A DNA stretch of 64,000 nt from Strongylocentrotus droebachiensis (Eukaryota > Echinodermata > Echinoidea > Camarodonta > Strongylocentrotidae). The stretch spans positions 62,001 through 126,000 of the forward strand of contig JAVYIG010002234.1 in NCBI GenBank assembly GCA_035222895.1, written 5' to 3'. Shown piece by piece: positions 10,101-20,559 of this stretch (the stretch's first letter is position 1; every line of letters starts with the position of its first letter). Position numbers and translations under genes: made by a program. Under the pieces are notes generated by a model that did not search any database, had not been told where the DNA came from, and saw nothing but the letters and a program-made list of their open reading frames with translations.

Positions 10101-13100
10101 GTAACTTGCAGAGCCAATGAATTGATTATATTTTGGGGTCACAAGGTCAAAGATCAACGGTCACAGGGCTCATTATGTATGCAAAAATAGTTTGTGATTG
10201 CGTTATCTCAAGAACTGATTGATGGACTCCTGCCCTACTTGGGTCATGTGTGTATCTTGCAGAGTCAATGAATTGATTAGATTTGGGGGATAAAATGTCA
10301 AAGGTCACAGGACTCATTATGTATGCAAAAATAGCTTGTGATCACATTAGCATTAGAACCGATGGATGGATTGCCATCAAACTCAGGACTTGTATGTTTC
10401 TTGCAGAGCAAATGAACTGATTAGATGTTGGGGTCATGAGGTCAAAGATCAAAGGGTCATACATGTATATGAGAAATATTTTTTAATCATAATATTCTGA
10501 GAACCTGTCAATGGATTACAATCGAACTTGAATTTCAAAAATTGCTTCTGTTTTGGATTGTAAAATTTCTCTATGACGGAGGCATCATTTTCGACTGCGT
10601 GCAGTCGAAGTTCCATCTGGGGAGAGGCAGGGTGGGCATAGGCTAGTCGTCATCAGTTTTGTATGTTTAGTTAACATTTTAAAAGAATGTATTTTGTTTG
10701 ATATTTTCATTCAGGTTTCCCTGCTGCACATCTAGCAATGCCAACCTTTAACGACATCACATCATCAGCTGGTGGTTTGAGATTGTTTCGTCATTTCCTT
10801 GATGCGAATAGTTCTTCATCACATCCACTGTGTAAGTCAATTACCAATGTATTTACTGTAACATTAAAAAAATAAAGGAGAAACATCACACAGAAGTCGC
10901 TATCCCAGACCTATAGTCCTGCATTTACCGTCATTCTGTGGAAAAAATCTTATAGACCTAGAAAGAATGTATTGCTGTTTGTTGCCTCCATACAAAAACT
11001 TTGCACATCTTTTCTTTAATGCTTTTATAAGCTGACCAAAACTATTCAAAGTAGAAAAAGATTATAGCTTTTATTTCACCAGATAAAAGTCATGGAGATA
11101 GAATTCTTCTTCTTGTTTTTATTATTATGACTAGTCTGCAGGCACAGGCTCTAATTTGACACTTCACCATAATACCTAAAGCTTTTAGCAGAGACTAGCT
11201 CTGTCATTCTCTGACTGTATCAAATATGCAGGAGCCTCTAAAGTTCAGGGCCTATGGTGCATGCTGTTGGCCTGGTCACACAGTGCTAACACTTAATTCA
11301 CACAGCGACTGACAAGGGTTTTACTTTACGCTGCAAACTATACCTTGATGTTCTTTCCGTACAAGGACTGTGTCCCAATATAATTGGAGGGTAGACAAAA
11401 AAAGCTATCGAAAAGTAATGAAATATAATTTACATACTGATTCATATTGATTTCTCTACAATGTAGTGTTTGATCAAAGAAGAGGATTCAAAACAAAGAG
11501 AGCAGCCTCAGCTACAGAGCTAACAACAAGAAAGTCCAAAGAAGAAGATGTTGGATTGACAGGTTTATTTAGGGTGAGTAATTCTTTACATCTCATCTGT
11601 ATTTGAATCATTAAAGCTCATCTAGGTGTTTGTGGTTTCTGCAATATGTTTAGTTGACTTCATTAAATCGATAACTTTGTCTCACATTCTGAAACAAAAT
11701 CCTGGATTTAGTCGTGCTGCAATGATAAACCTTTTGGTCAGTCAGAAACCCCATGACTTTTACAAGCTGATTGCCCGTTTGATTATCAAGATATTTATGA
11801 TTGGAAATCGAAACAAAATTTTGCGTTTTCTTAACGGTTTTCATAACACTACAGTCTATTGGGGAAAACGAGTATGGTAAAACCGGTCACTCAAAGATTT
11901 TTACTTTTTTGAGGCACTTCTTAATCAATTTGAAGCGCGATTTTTTTTTTAGGGCTTCAATATTACACCATATCAGAGACACTGATAACACGTAGGGCCG
12001 TACATCTCAGATTTAACATTGTTAAACGATGCCTTTAAGTATAAATATCTGATTGAATAAGAATGGATGGTCTGGTTTGTCATTTCCAGCATTTTTCTGA
12101 ATATTAAGAAAACTGAATTTTTATGTAGACAAGTCATAGCCAAGGGGAAAATATGAAATATATTTATAGCACAAGCACAGTCAGTCTTCCATGGAAAACT
12201 TTTTGATGAAGTATATGAAATTTATATTGCATTCATAAATTACATTTCGCATATTGGAAGAGAGTAGTAGTATAGTAGACTCATCATGTAAATGTGAAGG
12301 ACGATCTGCTGAAAATGAACCTTGTTTTCATAGTGAACATTGAGCCAAACTACATTAGGACTTTCATCAGTATTATGTAACAGGTCTAGTAAACTTGTCT
12401 ATATTTTACTCTTGTCTCCTGTCTGGGCAGAGATTTACCTCATCGAAGGACCCCAAGAAGAAGAAGTTCCGAGAGACGCTTGGTGATGCCTTGTCCAGCC
12501 ATACTGACCATGTGGCCGACAAGGACTCCTTCAAGACAGGCTACTTGGAAGGCTACATGCTGGGCAAGGATGAAACCAAGAAATCAGACCGGTTCAAGGG
12601 ATGGACAACTGTCCTCATCTTTGGTGTCCTGGCTTATCTCTATGTCAAAATGGTTTCAGTGTTTGGTAAGTTAAGACAGCAGTATACTATGGTTGTTTGT
12701 ATGTTTTTGCCAACCTTTATGGTAAGAAATAAGACTTATGTCATCATCATCATCAAGTTCAGGTGGCGCTGTAAAGCGCCGCTGTGGTCTTCACGAGAGC
12801 ACGCCATGCAACTCTTTCACCATTTGTGTTGCACCTTTCATTCCTTGTCCAGACACTTTCTTGATATCATCAGTCCAAGATATTGGTGGACGACCTCTAC
12901 CCTGTTTTCCTTTATTTATGTCAAGTAATATTAAGCACCTTGCATTTTAGTTATGATTGTGTTTAACAATTATTACGGTTGCTTAGCATATTCATGTATA
13001 ATTTTTTTTTTTTTTTAATTTTTTAAATTGCATTGTTTTATTTTAATCAAGTTACCGGTATATAATTCTAAGCTATCAAACCTCTGCTAACGATATTTCA

Positions 13101-16100
13101 TATTCTGAATTTTGAATGCCATTTTGAGATGAAATTATGGGATAAGATGACTACTGGTCAATAGAGAGGGATCATCTAGCTGTAAGTTGCTGATGTTATG
13201 GTGTTTTTTTTCTCAATAAGCTGCAATTACCAATTTCTTCAAATATGTCTTGGCTTTTCATTTGTAAAGTAACTTGTTGAAGGCAATGACAAGTAGCTGA
13301 AAGATGATGTTTGTGAGATTTCACTTTTGTAATCATGAAATGTGAATAATAGCAGTTATAACTCTCTTCATTTTGTACAGCTCGGGTGTCAATCATTGGT
13401 AATTCCAACGTAGACAGCATGACTGTTGCAGATGTTACTTTTGATGATGTCAGAGGAGTAAGTTTCATGTATAGTTTGAGTTAATAGGCAAGAACAAAGA
13501 AAGTAGGGCTTTTAGTTTTGCTAATAGACTCTGTGATACAGGGAAGAAAGGTACTGCTTGGTTACCAAAGGATGATAAATGATTATGCATTTGATTATTA
13601 TTAGGGACTGGAGGTAAGAGAAACCTGGTAGAAAGAACATGTGATTAATGTAATCATAACAAACACATTCCTAATCATTGTGGTCACAAGCCATTCATAA
13701 TTCAGATTACAGATATCTTGAACCAAGATCAGACTCCTAAAATTATCACAAGGTGATTTTTCCTGACATGCAATTTATTTTAAACTGCATGACAGTGTAA
13801 ATCATTTACACAACAATACTAAGTAAGGTATCTGGTTAGTTTTTTTATTTACTTCCAATTATTTATGGCATTGTTTGCTTTAATTAAGGGAGGCAAGAAG
13901 GGCTATTTGGTAAAGACTGATGGATTTTCGATCACTCCTCTCTTTATTCTTATTAATTTCCCGCAAGGCTGATGAAGCTAAGAATGAACTGCAGGACATT
14001 GTCAACTATCTCAAAGATCCATCAAAGTACACTGTTCTGGGTGGCAAGCTACCTAAAGGTTAGTCTATTTGTAGCAGACTGATAAACATAACCTGAAAGA
14101 GAATTGCTGGCCTCACGTTTGTCAATTATTGGGAAGTGTGTCAAAACAATTTTTATTAGTTTCCATACAATCACATGAAAACATTGTGTTTTTGTGATGA
14201 TCTTTATTATTAAGAATGATATTTAACTTAAGTTAATTGAAGAAAAGAAAATCCTTAAGCGTTTTATGGTACATTGACTTATGTTAAATACTAGTGAGAG
14301 AATGTGTTAGAATAGGTTCCTTTATGAGAAAAATGAGAACAACAATATCTCACGCTACACATTGCTTTTAAGTTTAAATAAGAATCTTAGAATGGCCTCA
14401 TGCATTTAGCACATGCTTCCTGCCCTGTGCCCTATGAGAATGTTAAATGTGCATACATCTTGATGGTTGGTCCTTATCCTACATTAAATTATGAACCCTT
14501 TTTTTTTGTTGTCAGATGTTCTTTAGACAGATAAGATTAGCCTTTCAAAATGAACAATTAACATATTGAATGATTATATTTGCTCTTGGTTTATTCAGGT
14601 GTGTTACTTCAAGGTTCTCCTGGAGTTGGTAAGACTCTCCTAGCCAGGGCTGTGGCAGGAGAGGCCAATGTACCCTTCTACTATGCATCAGGCTCAGACT
14701 TTGATAACATGTTTGTCGGCTCAGGGGCAAAGAGGGTCAGAGATATCTTCAGTGAGTTCATATTGATAGATGTATTATTTGTAGTCTAGCTTTTAAAGAT
14801 GAACTATCTGTTTTTAGAGGTTAGGGCAAAGAGAGTCAGAGATATATTTAGTGAGTTGAAATTATGGCTATATTATTTGCAGTAGAGCCAGTATGTAGAG
14901 GACATAATGCAAACATAGATTTGTGATAAACAGTGAGAGATGTGCCTTGCAAAACAAAACATACAAGGTAGGTCTTAATAGAAACAAGTAAAGAAAAGGA
15001 CTGCACTCTTTATCAGTTAAACAGATGGATAATGGCAAAGGATCATAATACATATGAAAAACTACATCATGGCTAAAATCAGCTGTTGTTTATATTCACT
15101 ATGTTCTTTATACTCATACCATTTATTAGAACAAACATTATAACGTGTGCCATATGCCTACATATATAATGGACATGCAAGATTCTAGAAACACTGATAA
15201 AATTCACATTATCAATTTTCTAGCTGAAGCAAAGAACACCAGTCCTTGCCTGATATTTATTGATGAGTTGGATTCGGTTGGTGGCAAGCGCGTGGACTCT
15301 CCATTGCACCCTTACGCTAGACAGACAATCAACCAGCTACTCTCTGAAATGGATGGCTTCAAACAAAATGAAGGAATAGTTGTTTTGGCTGCCACAAACT
15401 TCCCAGAGTCTCTGGATCCGTAAGTTTGATACTTTGACACCCCTAAATTTTCATGAATTTTTCACGAGTGGATTTGATGAGCCTGTTGCTGTGAAAAATG
15501 ATTAAATGGTCCCAAGAAACATGCTAAATATTTACAGTTAGTGAAACAGTGAGCAAAATATTTCTGCCTTGAATGTTTCTGGTTTTCCGATGACTTAGTT
15601 ATGAATCACTTTTTGTAAAATATTATGCAAAGGAAGTAAAAAGCTTATAAGTCATGAAAAACTATGGTGCTATTATTGGCATTGGAACTGAAGCAGATAT
15701 TCAGCCAATCTGGTTTATGCTGATATTTTGAGGTAGTGCAGCGCAACTTTGAATTAACAAAAGAAAGTACACAACAAAACTAATCTATGTTCTGATTGTA
15801 CTCTTGACATGTTCTCTGAATCATTGTGGATCTGAATATCACTTTAGAGGATGGAAACATTCAGAGATCTAACTAATTCTAATATTCAATACAATTTCTC
15901 AAACTGTTTGTTATAGAACCATCCCTACGAATATCAGAGGCATGTTTCCATCTTGTTTTGAAGTTTAGTAAAAGTTATAGTCAAGTCGATATCATTGCTT
16001 TTTAGATCATAATTTTTCTTTAAAATCAATTCTCAACTATTTTAAACATGTTCCTGTTTTCCTAACGTTTAAACTCTTTAATTTGTTTATACATTTAGAG

Positions 16101-19100
16101 CTCTTACAAGACCAGGAAGGTTTGACATGAAAGTAGTTGTGCCTAGACCTGATGTCAAAGGCCGTCAAGACATCCTTGACCTTTACTTAGGACAGGTCAA
16201 AGTATCATCGAGTAAGTGCTGTTTAAATGTGTATAAACTACTCTTTCATAATATATTGACAATGTCTTTGATATTTATACCCTGATGCTAGAAACGTATG
16301 ATTTTGAAATAGTCCATTATATGAATTATAGTGAAAATGCTTCTATTCTTTTTTAGTTCAATGGAAAGAAATGGTGTTTACAATAAATTTATTTTGTTTT
16401 TCTTAATGAAGTAATTCATATCTTCATGGAATTATACAGCAATAAATGTTATTCTTTTTAATTCTCTGGTTCATTTGACAATCCGTTCTTTTCTTATACT
16501 TTGTACAGAGGTGGATGTTGAAACTCTTGCCAGAGGGACAGTTGGTTTCACAGGTAACTATCCAAACTATTGTAATTTGTAAATATTTTCAAGCTTTTAT
16601 TTGAAGGTTTGATGATTCCATCCGATGCTTTAAGATGTCCATGATAACATTATGAGGGTTAAGAACATGAAGAGTTTAAACGTAATTTATTTGTGAACTA
16701 TGTGTGGTGGCCTAAGAATTTTTAGAATACTATTTAAAAAATAAATATCATGCTTCTTTCATGACATAACATTCTACCAACAATTCAGTGGCAATGAAGG
16801 ATAGATGCATTTTATTAATTTAACCTTCATTTTGCAATGAAAAGATAACCAACACATAAAAGAACTTTCTCAGGGGTGGTCTGATGAGGCTTGCATTAAC
16901 AGTAATACAGCTGGCAAAATGTAATCGCAAACATTTTGTTTGCCTGTTTGAAAAGAAATGTCTCTGAAATATGCACCATTGTTGGGAATATTAATTGAAT
17001 CTGTCAGTCAATAATAACATTTTTAAAAGGCCTGTGCTCTATATGTATTTTTCCTTGCTGCAAAGTGGAAAGATGCATCTGTAAATGTTGTCTCTACTCA
17101 TTTTAGGGGCTGATCTTCAGAATCTAGTGAACCAGGCTGCATTGGAGGCTGCTAGGAAGGGCAAAGAATCAGTCGAAATGAAAGACCTTGAGTTCTCCAA
17201 AGACAAAATCCTCATGGGTAAGTCTGTAGATATCATTCAAAAGCTGTAAGATGTGAATACTAGATTGGTATTAGTTATTGCTCATGTCTCTCTTTTCTGA
17301 ACTGATGTCCATACAGAATAGTATGGGAAACTATCCTCTGTCTTTAAATTACCATCTTACCAGAAAGAATTTGAATTTTGCAATGAATTGTTTCCTCTAA
17401 TTAAACTATGTTAATGTAATAATTACCAATTTATTTGATGAATTAATATAGGTTTTAAATATTATTTAACTGTATGTTCGTAATAACACAATGGCTTCAC
17501 ATAGGTTATTTCTCCATATTTTTTTAATTAGGCATTATGCCAAGATTTATAATTTCCCTTTTAGTGTCTTGTTTAAAATAAAATCACACTATCTACTACT
17601 AACTACTGGACCTTGCCAATGATGCTTTAGTTATCCCTGTCTGAAACCCAAGTACTACTTGGATCTGAGGATAGATTTTACTTTTCTGAGGCAAAGAAAA
17701 CATGCTCGAGGACTCTCAAGCAGATATTTGATTTTTTTTGTTTTAATTAAAAAAAAGAAATAAAAGATGCATTGATGAAGTGTTTTGTTTGTGTTTCTAC
17801 AGCACATTGTCATGCAAGAAATTTGCATCATGCTAACGATGTTCTTTCTGAATGTTTCTAAACGATAGGTCCCGAAAGGAAGAGTGCCCAGGTTGATCCT
17901 CGGAACCGTAAGATCACTGCCTACCATGAAGGAGGCCACGCCCTGGTAGCTGTCTTCACCAAAGATGCCAAACCTATCAACAAAGCAACCATCATGCCCA
18001 GGGGACCAACACTTGGCCATGTAAGATATCATCAATTCCACATTTATGACAAGCTTAATTTATCCCCATAGAAAATCATTAGTTTGTATACATAATACTT
18101 ACTCTTATACTTATTCATTCAACATGAAGGTTTTTTTTTTATCAATCAACGCTAGTAAAAATGCAACTTGTGATATTTCTACATTTAATCTACTGATAGC
18201 CTTATAGCACAGTTACTGTGAAACCAGACTCTTGACATGAATGAATTTTGTGAGCTTCTTGATGTTAATGATTTAATTATAACCCTGAGTTTTTGCATGT
18301 TGCAACAGTTTCTTGCTCCATAAAAGCAGATATTAACCACAAGTGAAGTTCAAGTTCTGTGGTTTTACAGCACCATTGATCATATGTGATAGTCATGGTG
18401 ATTCTTAAAACAAATCATAAAATGTTCTCTCCTCTTTCATCCGTCTCCTGTAAAGCAATTATTCTGTAAACAAAAATGTAAACTGGGAAGCATTGGTGAG
18501 TCTTAAAGATATTATTTTTGTTTGTTTTTGATAAACACTAATTTATTTTAATCAACATCACTGAACATTTAATTGTCCATCTCAATAAGTTTTGAGGTTA
18601 TGATGCTCATACCTCAGTGAGTAATACAATACATCAAATATAATTGATCTTTGTACCCACCCAACAGGTCTCCCTTTTGCCTGACAGTGACCAGTGGAGT
18701 GAGACCAAGTCCCAGTTACTGGCCCAGATGGATGTGTGCATGGGAGGACGGGTGGCCGAGGAGCTCATCTTCGGTCCCGATAATATCACGACGGGAGCAT
18801 CCAGTGACTTTGAGCAAGCCACCAGGATCGCTCACCTCATGGTCACCAAGTTTGGCATGAGTGAGAAGGTAAGGGATGCTGAGTGATGTGAGGTGGATGA
18901 AGGAAAGAAAAGAAAGAGAGCCAGAAGAAAAAGAGAGAGGCTGATGGGCAAAGAGACGTACATAAACAGGGATATCTTTACTACTTGCTTTTAATGTCTT
19001 TGTTGATAGGACTTTGTCAACATTTGTGTTGACCGAAGCATAATGGCGTTTACATTCATTTTGTTAACATTTGTCAACACAAGATATCTATTTTTTCTAA

Positions 19101-20559
19101 AGGGGGAGATGGGGGGGGGGGGGAATGTTAAGTTTGAATAAATAAGAACTGTGAAGACGATATAATATAAGGCGTTGCCTTTCGATAAAATGTAATAAAA
19201 ACTTACAGAGAAATTCGGGATTACTTTTACATCGATGTGTCAACAGTCAACAGCGAAAGGCATTCCTGACAATGATATTCACTTTTGAAAAATAAACAAT
19301 GTATGCTTTTTCAATTATATATTCTACAGTTCTCTGAAAACTCCTCAAATTATCTATCTTTTAATAATGAATGATATGCTTTAAGTCAAGGAAAATAAAC
19401 ATTGTTTGTGCTTTTTAGTAATAGCAATTTTTTTTCATTCATCTCCACAGTGTTGACAAAAGGGGCCTAAGGTTTTATGCCATTAACGTTTCATGCAAGA
19501 AATATTTGTCAATACATATGGTGTGTATTTATCTTTCTTTTAAATAATTTGTAATTCATAGCATGAAATAATAACCAGATGTTCCAATGTGTGCACAGGT
19601 TGGTGTAATGACGTATCAAGATAGAGATCCACTGGTATACGGAGACAGCAACAAGCTCAGCCCTGAAACTCAACTTCTCATCGAGAATGAAATCAGAACG
19701 TTACTCAAGGTAGGATAATGAAAAGAATTGTCCATTGTTATCTTATTGGTATAAAAACTAAGAACAGGAAAATGAAGCGATCAAACTTGTATTGAAATGT
19801 GTTTTTCAACCTCATTGTTTTAGCATAGATAAATGACTTCTTTCATTACATGAAATCTATCAAGAAATGGCATTAAGAAAAAAGAACTAATTATTCTTGA
19901 GTAGATCGCACTAGGGATGGTAGAACTAAGCCATCATTTTAAATTGTATTGTACAATATTCATTAAATCAACGATTATTTAACTATGAAGCAAATTCTAT
20001 GTTTTCACCTAAATGTACATGTATCATTCATATGATCTGTATAGTTCTCTTTTTGGAATAGAATTACACTATGCAGCTTTAAATGGAAAATCCACAAAAT
20101 TAGTTTAAAAACATTTTCTTTCTCATCAATTGTTTTATCTGTTGAATGATTGATAAGATAGCTATTTGAATGTGAACAAGGGAAAATTGCACTACCTTGT
20201 GAAAAATCATGTTTTAAGTTGGCGTTTGTTTCAGAGGCACTATCATATCATAGCTTCTGTCAAATTCTGACAATTAGCTTATTTTCCTCTCTTTGATTAG
20301 GAAATCTCTTTTGGCAATTTTACGAGTGGTTAGCAAGTATCAATTAGCTCTCTTTTTCTAATATCTAATGATTGCAAAATTATGCTCAAGTTTTTTTAAT
20401 CTAAATAAAATGTAGGACTCCTACGAAAGAGCGAGGACGATCTTGAAGACCCGTAGCAAGGAACATAACCTCTTGGCTGAGGCCCTCCTGCAGTACGAGA
20501 CTCTTAACGCTGTTGACATTTCCAAGGTGATCAAAGGTCAAGTGTTAGAGAACAGATGA
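7131..20559 (+). CDS. YME1L1: YME1L: mitochondrial i-AAA protease, 17-exon gene
   Basis: ATP-dependent zinc metalloprotease of the mitochondrial inner membrane with its catalytic domains facing the intermembrane space; the family degrades membrane and intermembrane-space proteins and processes OPA1 (family knowledge). Seventeen exons joined at GT-AG borders give 733 residues, close to the 716-773 of vertebrate forms. Seen: basic N-terminal mitochondrial presequence region, conserved [11 protein letters not shown] near residues 106-116, one membrane segment about 249-268, AAA Walker A GSPGVGKT (331-338), Walker B LIFIDE (386-391), arginine-finger region TRPGRF (445-450), zinc motif HEGGH (551-555) and third zinc ligand Asp629 in [10 protein letters not shown]. 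The start MFSVSG matches the family start. Walker A has Ser where Pro is usual. The first AATAAA after the stop is at 21832, with ATTAAA at 21449. No frame break was seen, so the gene looks functional. Confidence 0.96.
7486..7689. repeat. Imperfect hairpin in YME1L intron 1
   Basis: Arms 7486-7556 and 7619-7689 are reverse complements with small gaps. Shared words are GAGCGTTCGC, AAGCAACTTAG and GCTGCTAGGTCA with AAAGGCTGCC. A wider GC-rich block (7300-7750) with several GCCCGGGC words surrounds it. Probably an old foldback element. Confidence 0.7.
7896..8415 (+). mobile_element. MITE copy B, intact ends
   Basis: A 520-bp element with inverted ends: CTTAAAGGTAATAG and TACAAAGTTTTGG on the left, matching the reverse complement of the right end TGTAATACCTTTAAG. 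It has no coding capacity. It lies in YME1L intron 1; its relative A lies upstream of exon 1. Confidence 0.8.
9044..9208 (+). CDS. YME1L1: YME1L exon 2 (residues 11-65)
   Basis: The acceptor GCGCAG precedes [15 protein letters not shown] and the donor GTAAGT follows; phase 0 at both ends. The [11 protein letters not shown] stretch matches the conserved N-terminal segment of vertebrate YME1L. The remainder is a polar, Arg- and Lys-rich, variable part of the presequence region. An acceptor three bases later (9047) would drop only the Gln. Confidence 0.85.
9366..9446 (+). mobile_element. LINE 3' fragment in YME1L intron 2
   Basis: About 80 bp near-identical to 5637-5715 of the decayed LINE, including GCTCAGTTATTGCATTTTCT and GAGGAAGGAATGTATTTGTA. 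It ends at GGGGTAAATTTATC. A short fragment only. Confidence 0.8.
9543..9696 (+). CDS. YME1L1: YME1L exon 3 (residues 66-116)
   Basis: The acceptor TTGCAG precedes [19 protein letters not shown]; donor GTAGGT at 9697; ends in phase 1. It carries the conserved [11 protein letters not shown] block at its end, which is diagnostic for the YME1L N-terminal domain. Confidence 0.9.
9985..10565 (+). repeat. Four-copy ~147-bp tandem repeat in YME1L intron 3
   Basis: Units start near 10050, 10201, 10346 and 10492. They share a GTTATCTCAAGAACCGATTG-like start, a CTTGCAGAGCAAATGAATTG-like middle and a GGTCA-rich end. Two units hold AGGTCA-A-AGATCA (10144-10156 and 10439-10451), a direct repeat spaced by one base. 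Divergence increases towards the last copy. Confidence 0.8.
10715..10831 (+). CDS. YME1L1: YME1L exon 4 (residues 117-155)
   Basis: Acceptor TTCAG and donor GTAAGT at 10832; enters and leaves in phase 1. It encodes a Ser-rich, poorly conserved N-terminal segment ([14 protein letters not shown] at its start). Support comes from the splice sites and the exact phase fit with exons 3 and 5. Confidence 0.8.
11467..11573 (+). CDS. YME1L1: YME1L exon 5 (residues 156-191)
   Basis: Acceptor ATGTAG and donor GTGAGT at 11574; ends in phase 0. It encodes [17 protein letters not shown] and further Lys/Arg-rich sequence. The RGFKT motif aligns with the region where the mitochondrial presequence is removed in vertebrate YME1L (family knowledge; the cleavage site is inferred). 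Confidence 0.85.
12431..12665 (+). CDS. YME1L1: YME1L exon 6 with the membrane segment (residues 192-269)
   Basis: Acceptor GGGCAG and donor GTAAGT at 12666; ends in phase 1. It holds the matrix-side region [17 protein letters not shown], followed by a hydrophobic stretch [19 protein letters not shown], the single transmembrane helix, and a basic KKSDRFKG flank on its matrix side. Reading continues openly past the donor into the intron to 12928, but that is not exon. Confidence 0.93.
12728..12915 (-). mobile_element. RTE-type LINE 3' end in YME1L intron 6
   Basis: Read on the minus strand it gives [18 protein letters not shown], the typical C-terminal motif of RTE-like or 'craniofacial' LINE polyproteins, followed by a broken frame and a GATGATGATGATG tail. 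It is a short truncated copy. The + strand open frame across it is a shadow. Confidence 0.75.
13381..13457 (+). CDS. YME1L1: YME1L exon 7 (residues 270-295)
   Basis: Acceptor TTGTACAG and donor GTAAGT at 13458; enters phase 1 and leaves phase 0. It encodes the linker and the start of the AAA domain, VTFDDVRG, which matches the family's VTFxxVxG motif. Confidence 0.92.
13968..14058 (+). CDS. YME1L1: YME1L exon 8 (residues 296-325)
   Basis: Acceptor CCGCAAG and donor GTTAGT at 14059. It encodes [18 protein letters not shown] and the strongly conserved LGGKLPKG that leads into Walker A. Confidence 0.93.
14599..14751 (+). CDS. YME1L1: YME1L exon 9 with Walker A (residues 326-376)
   Basis: Acceptor TATTCAG and donor GTGAGT at 14752. 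It encodes [20 protein letters not shown] (Walker A at 331-338), then the pore-loop region [17 protein letters not shown]. The Walker A Lys337 and Thr338 are intact; Ser332 replaces the usual Pro. The pore-loop aromatic is Phe at FDNMFVG. Confidence 0.96.
14818..14850 (+). other. Possible 33-nt cassette exon or decayed duplicate of the end of exon 9
   Basis: About 70 bases around the 3' end of exon 9 are repeated 99 bases downstream. The copy has an acceptor TTTTTAG, an open 33-nt segment ([10 protein letters not shown] in the YME1L frame) and donor GTGAGT. It enters and leaves in phase 1, so inclusion would keep the frame and add 11 residues. The three base differences from the exon 9 copy within the AKRVRDIF codons are all synonymous. 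No expression evidence is available; it may be only a fossil duplication. Confidence 0.35.
15224..15419 (+). CDS. YME1L1: YME1L exon 10 with Walker B (residues 377-442)
   Basis: Acceptor TTTCTAG and donor GTAAGT at 15420; leaves in phase 2. It holds Walker [15 protein letters not shown] with Asp390 and Glu391, the [18 protein letters not shown] block and the sensor-1 Asn435 in ATNFPESLD. Confidence 0.96.
16099..16211 (+). CDS. YME1L1: YME1L exon 11 with arginine fingers (residues 442-479)
   Basis: Acceptor TTTAG and donor GTAAGT at 16212. It carries the second region of homology, [20 protein letters not shown], with the arginine-finger residues Arg446 and Arg449, and then the lid-domain start. 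Confidence 0.95.
16509..16553 (+). CDS. YME1L1: YME1L exon 12 (residues 480-494)
   Basis: A 45-nt exon with acceptor TGTACAG and donor GTAACT at 16554, phase 1 on both sides. It encodes [15 protein letters not shown], the conserved lid motif RGTxGFxGA of FtsH-type proteases. Confidence 0.93.
17107..17217 (+). CDS. YME1L1: YME1L exon 13 (residues 495-531)
   Basis: Acceptor TTTTAG and donor GTAAGT at 17218. It encodes [20 protein letters not shown] and [14 protein letters not shown], the lid helix and the linker into the protease domain. Confidence 0.95.
17869..18020 (+). CDS. YME1L1: YME1L exon 14 with zinc motif (residues 532-582)
   Basis: Acceptor CGATAG and donor GTAAGA at 18021. It encodes the metalloprotease active site [15 protein letters not shown], with zinc ligands His551 and His555 and catalytic Glu552, then the [11 protein letters not shown] motif of the family. 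Confidence 0.96.
18668..18868 (+). CDS. YME1L1: YME1L exon 15 with third zinc ligand (residues 583-649)
   Basis: Acceptor CCAACAG and donor GTAAGG at 18869. It encodes [31 protein letters not shown] and [11 protein letters not shown], where Asp629 is the third zinc ligand. Base composition is clearly more GC-rich than the introns on either side. Confidence 0.96.
19085..19125. repeat. G run in YME1L intron 15
   Basis: A GGGGGAGATGGGGGG-type tract with one run of about 12 G. No other element is apparent in this intron. Confidence 0.7.
19599..19709 (+). CDS. YME1L1: YME1L exon 16 (residues 650-686)
   Basis: Acceptor GTGCACAG and donor GTAGGA at 19710, phase 0 both sides. It encodes [20 protein letters not shown] and the helix [17 protein letters not shown] of the protease domain. 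It carries a slightly longer loop ([11 protein letters not shown]) than I recall for vertebrate YME1L. Confidence 0.94.
20416..20559 (+). CDS. YME1L1: YME1L exon 17, last coding exon (residues 687-733)
   Basis: The acceptor ATGTAG precedes [20 protein letters not shown] and the C-terminal helix, ending VLENR and TGA at 20557-20559. It matches the FtsH/YME1 C-terminal DSYERAxxIL motif and ends at the family's usual point. Confidence 0.95.
   Translation, partial: DSYERARTILKTRSKEHNLLAEALLQYETLNAVDISKVIKGQVLENR

Noticed and set aside
12666..12928. Open frame continuing past YME1L exon 6
   Set aside because: A good GTAAGT donor ends the exon, and the extension runs antisense through an RTE LINE tail.
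17655..18041. 128-codon minus-strand open frame
   Set aside because: It is antisense to YME1L exon 14, which explains the open reading.
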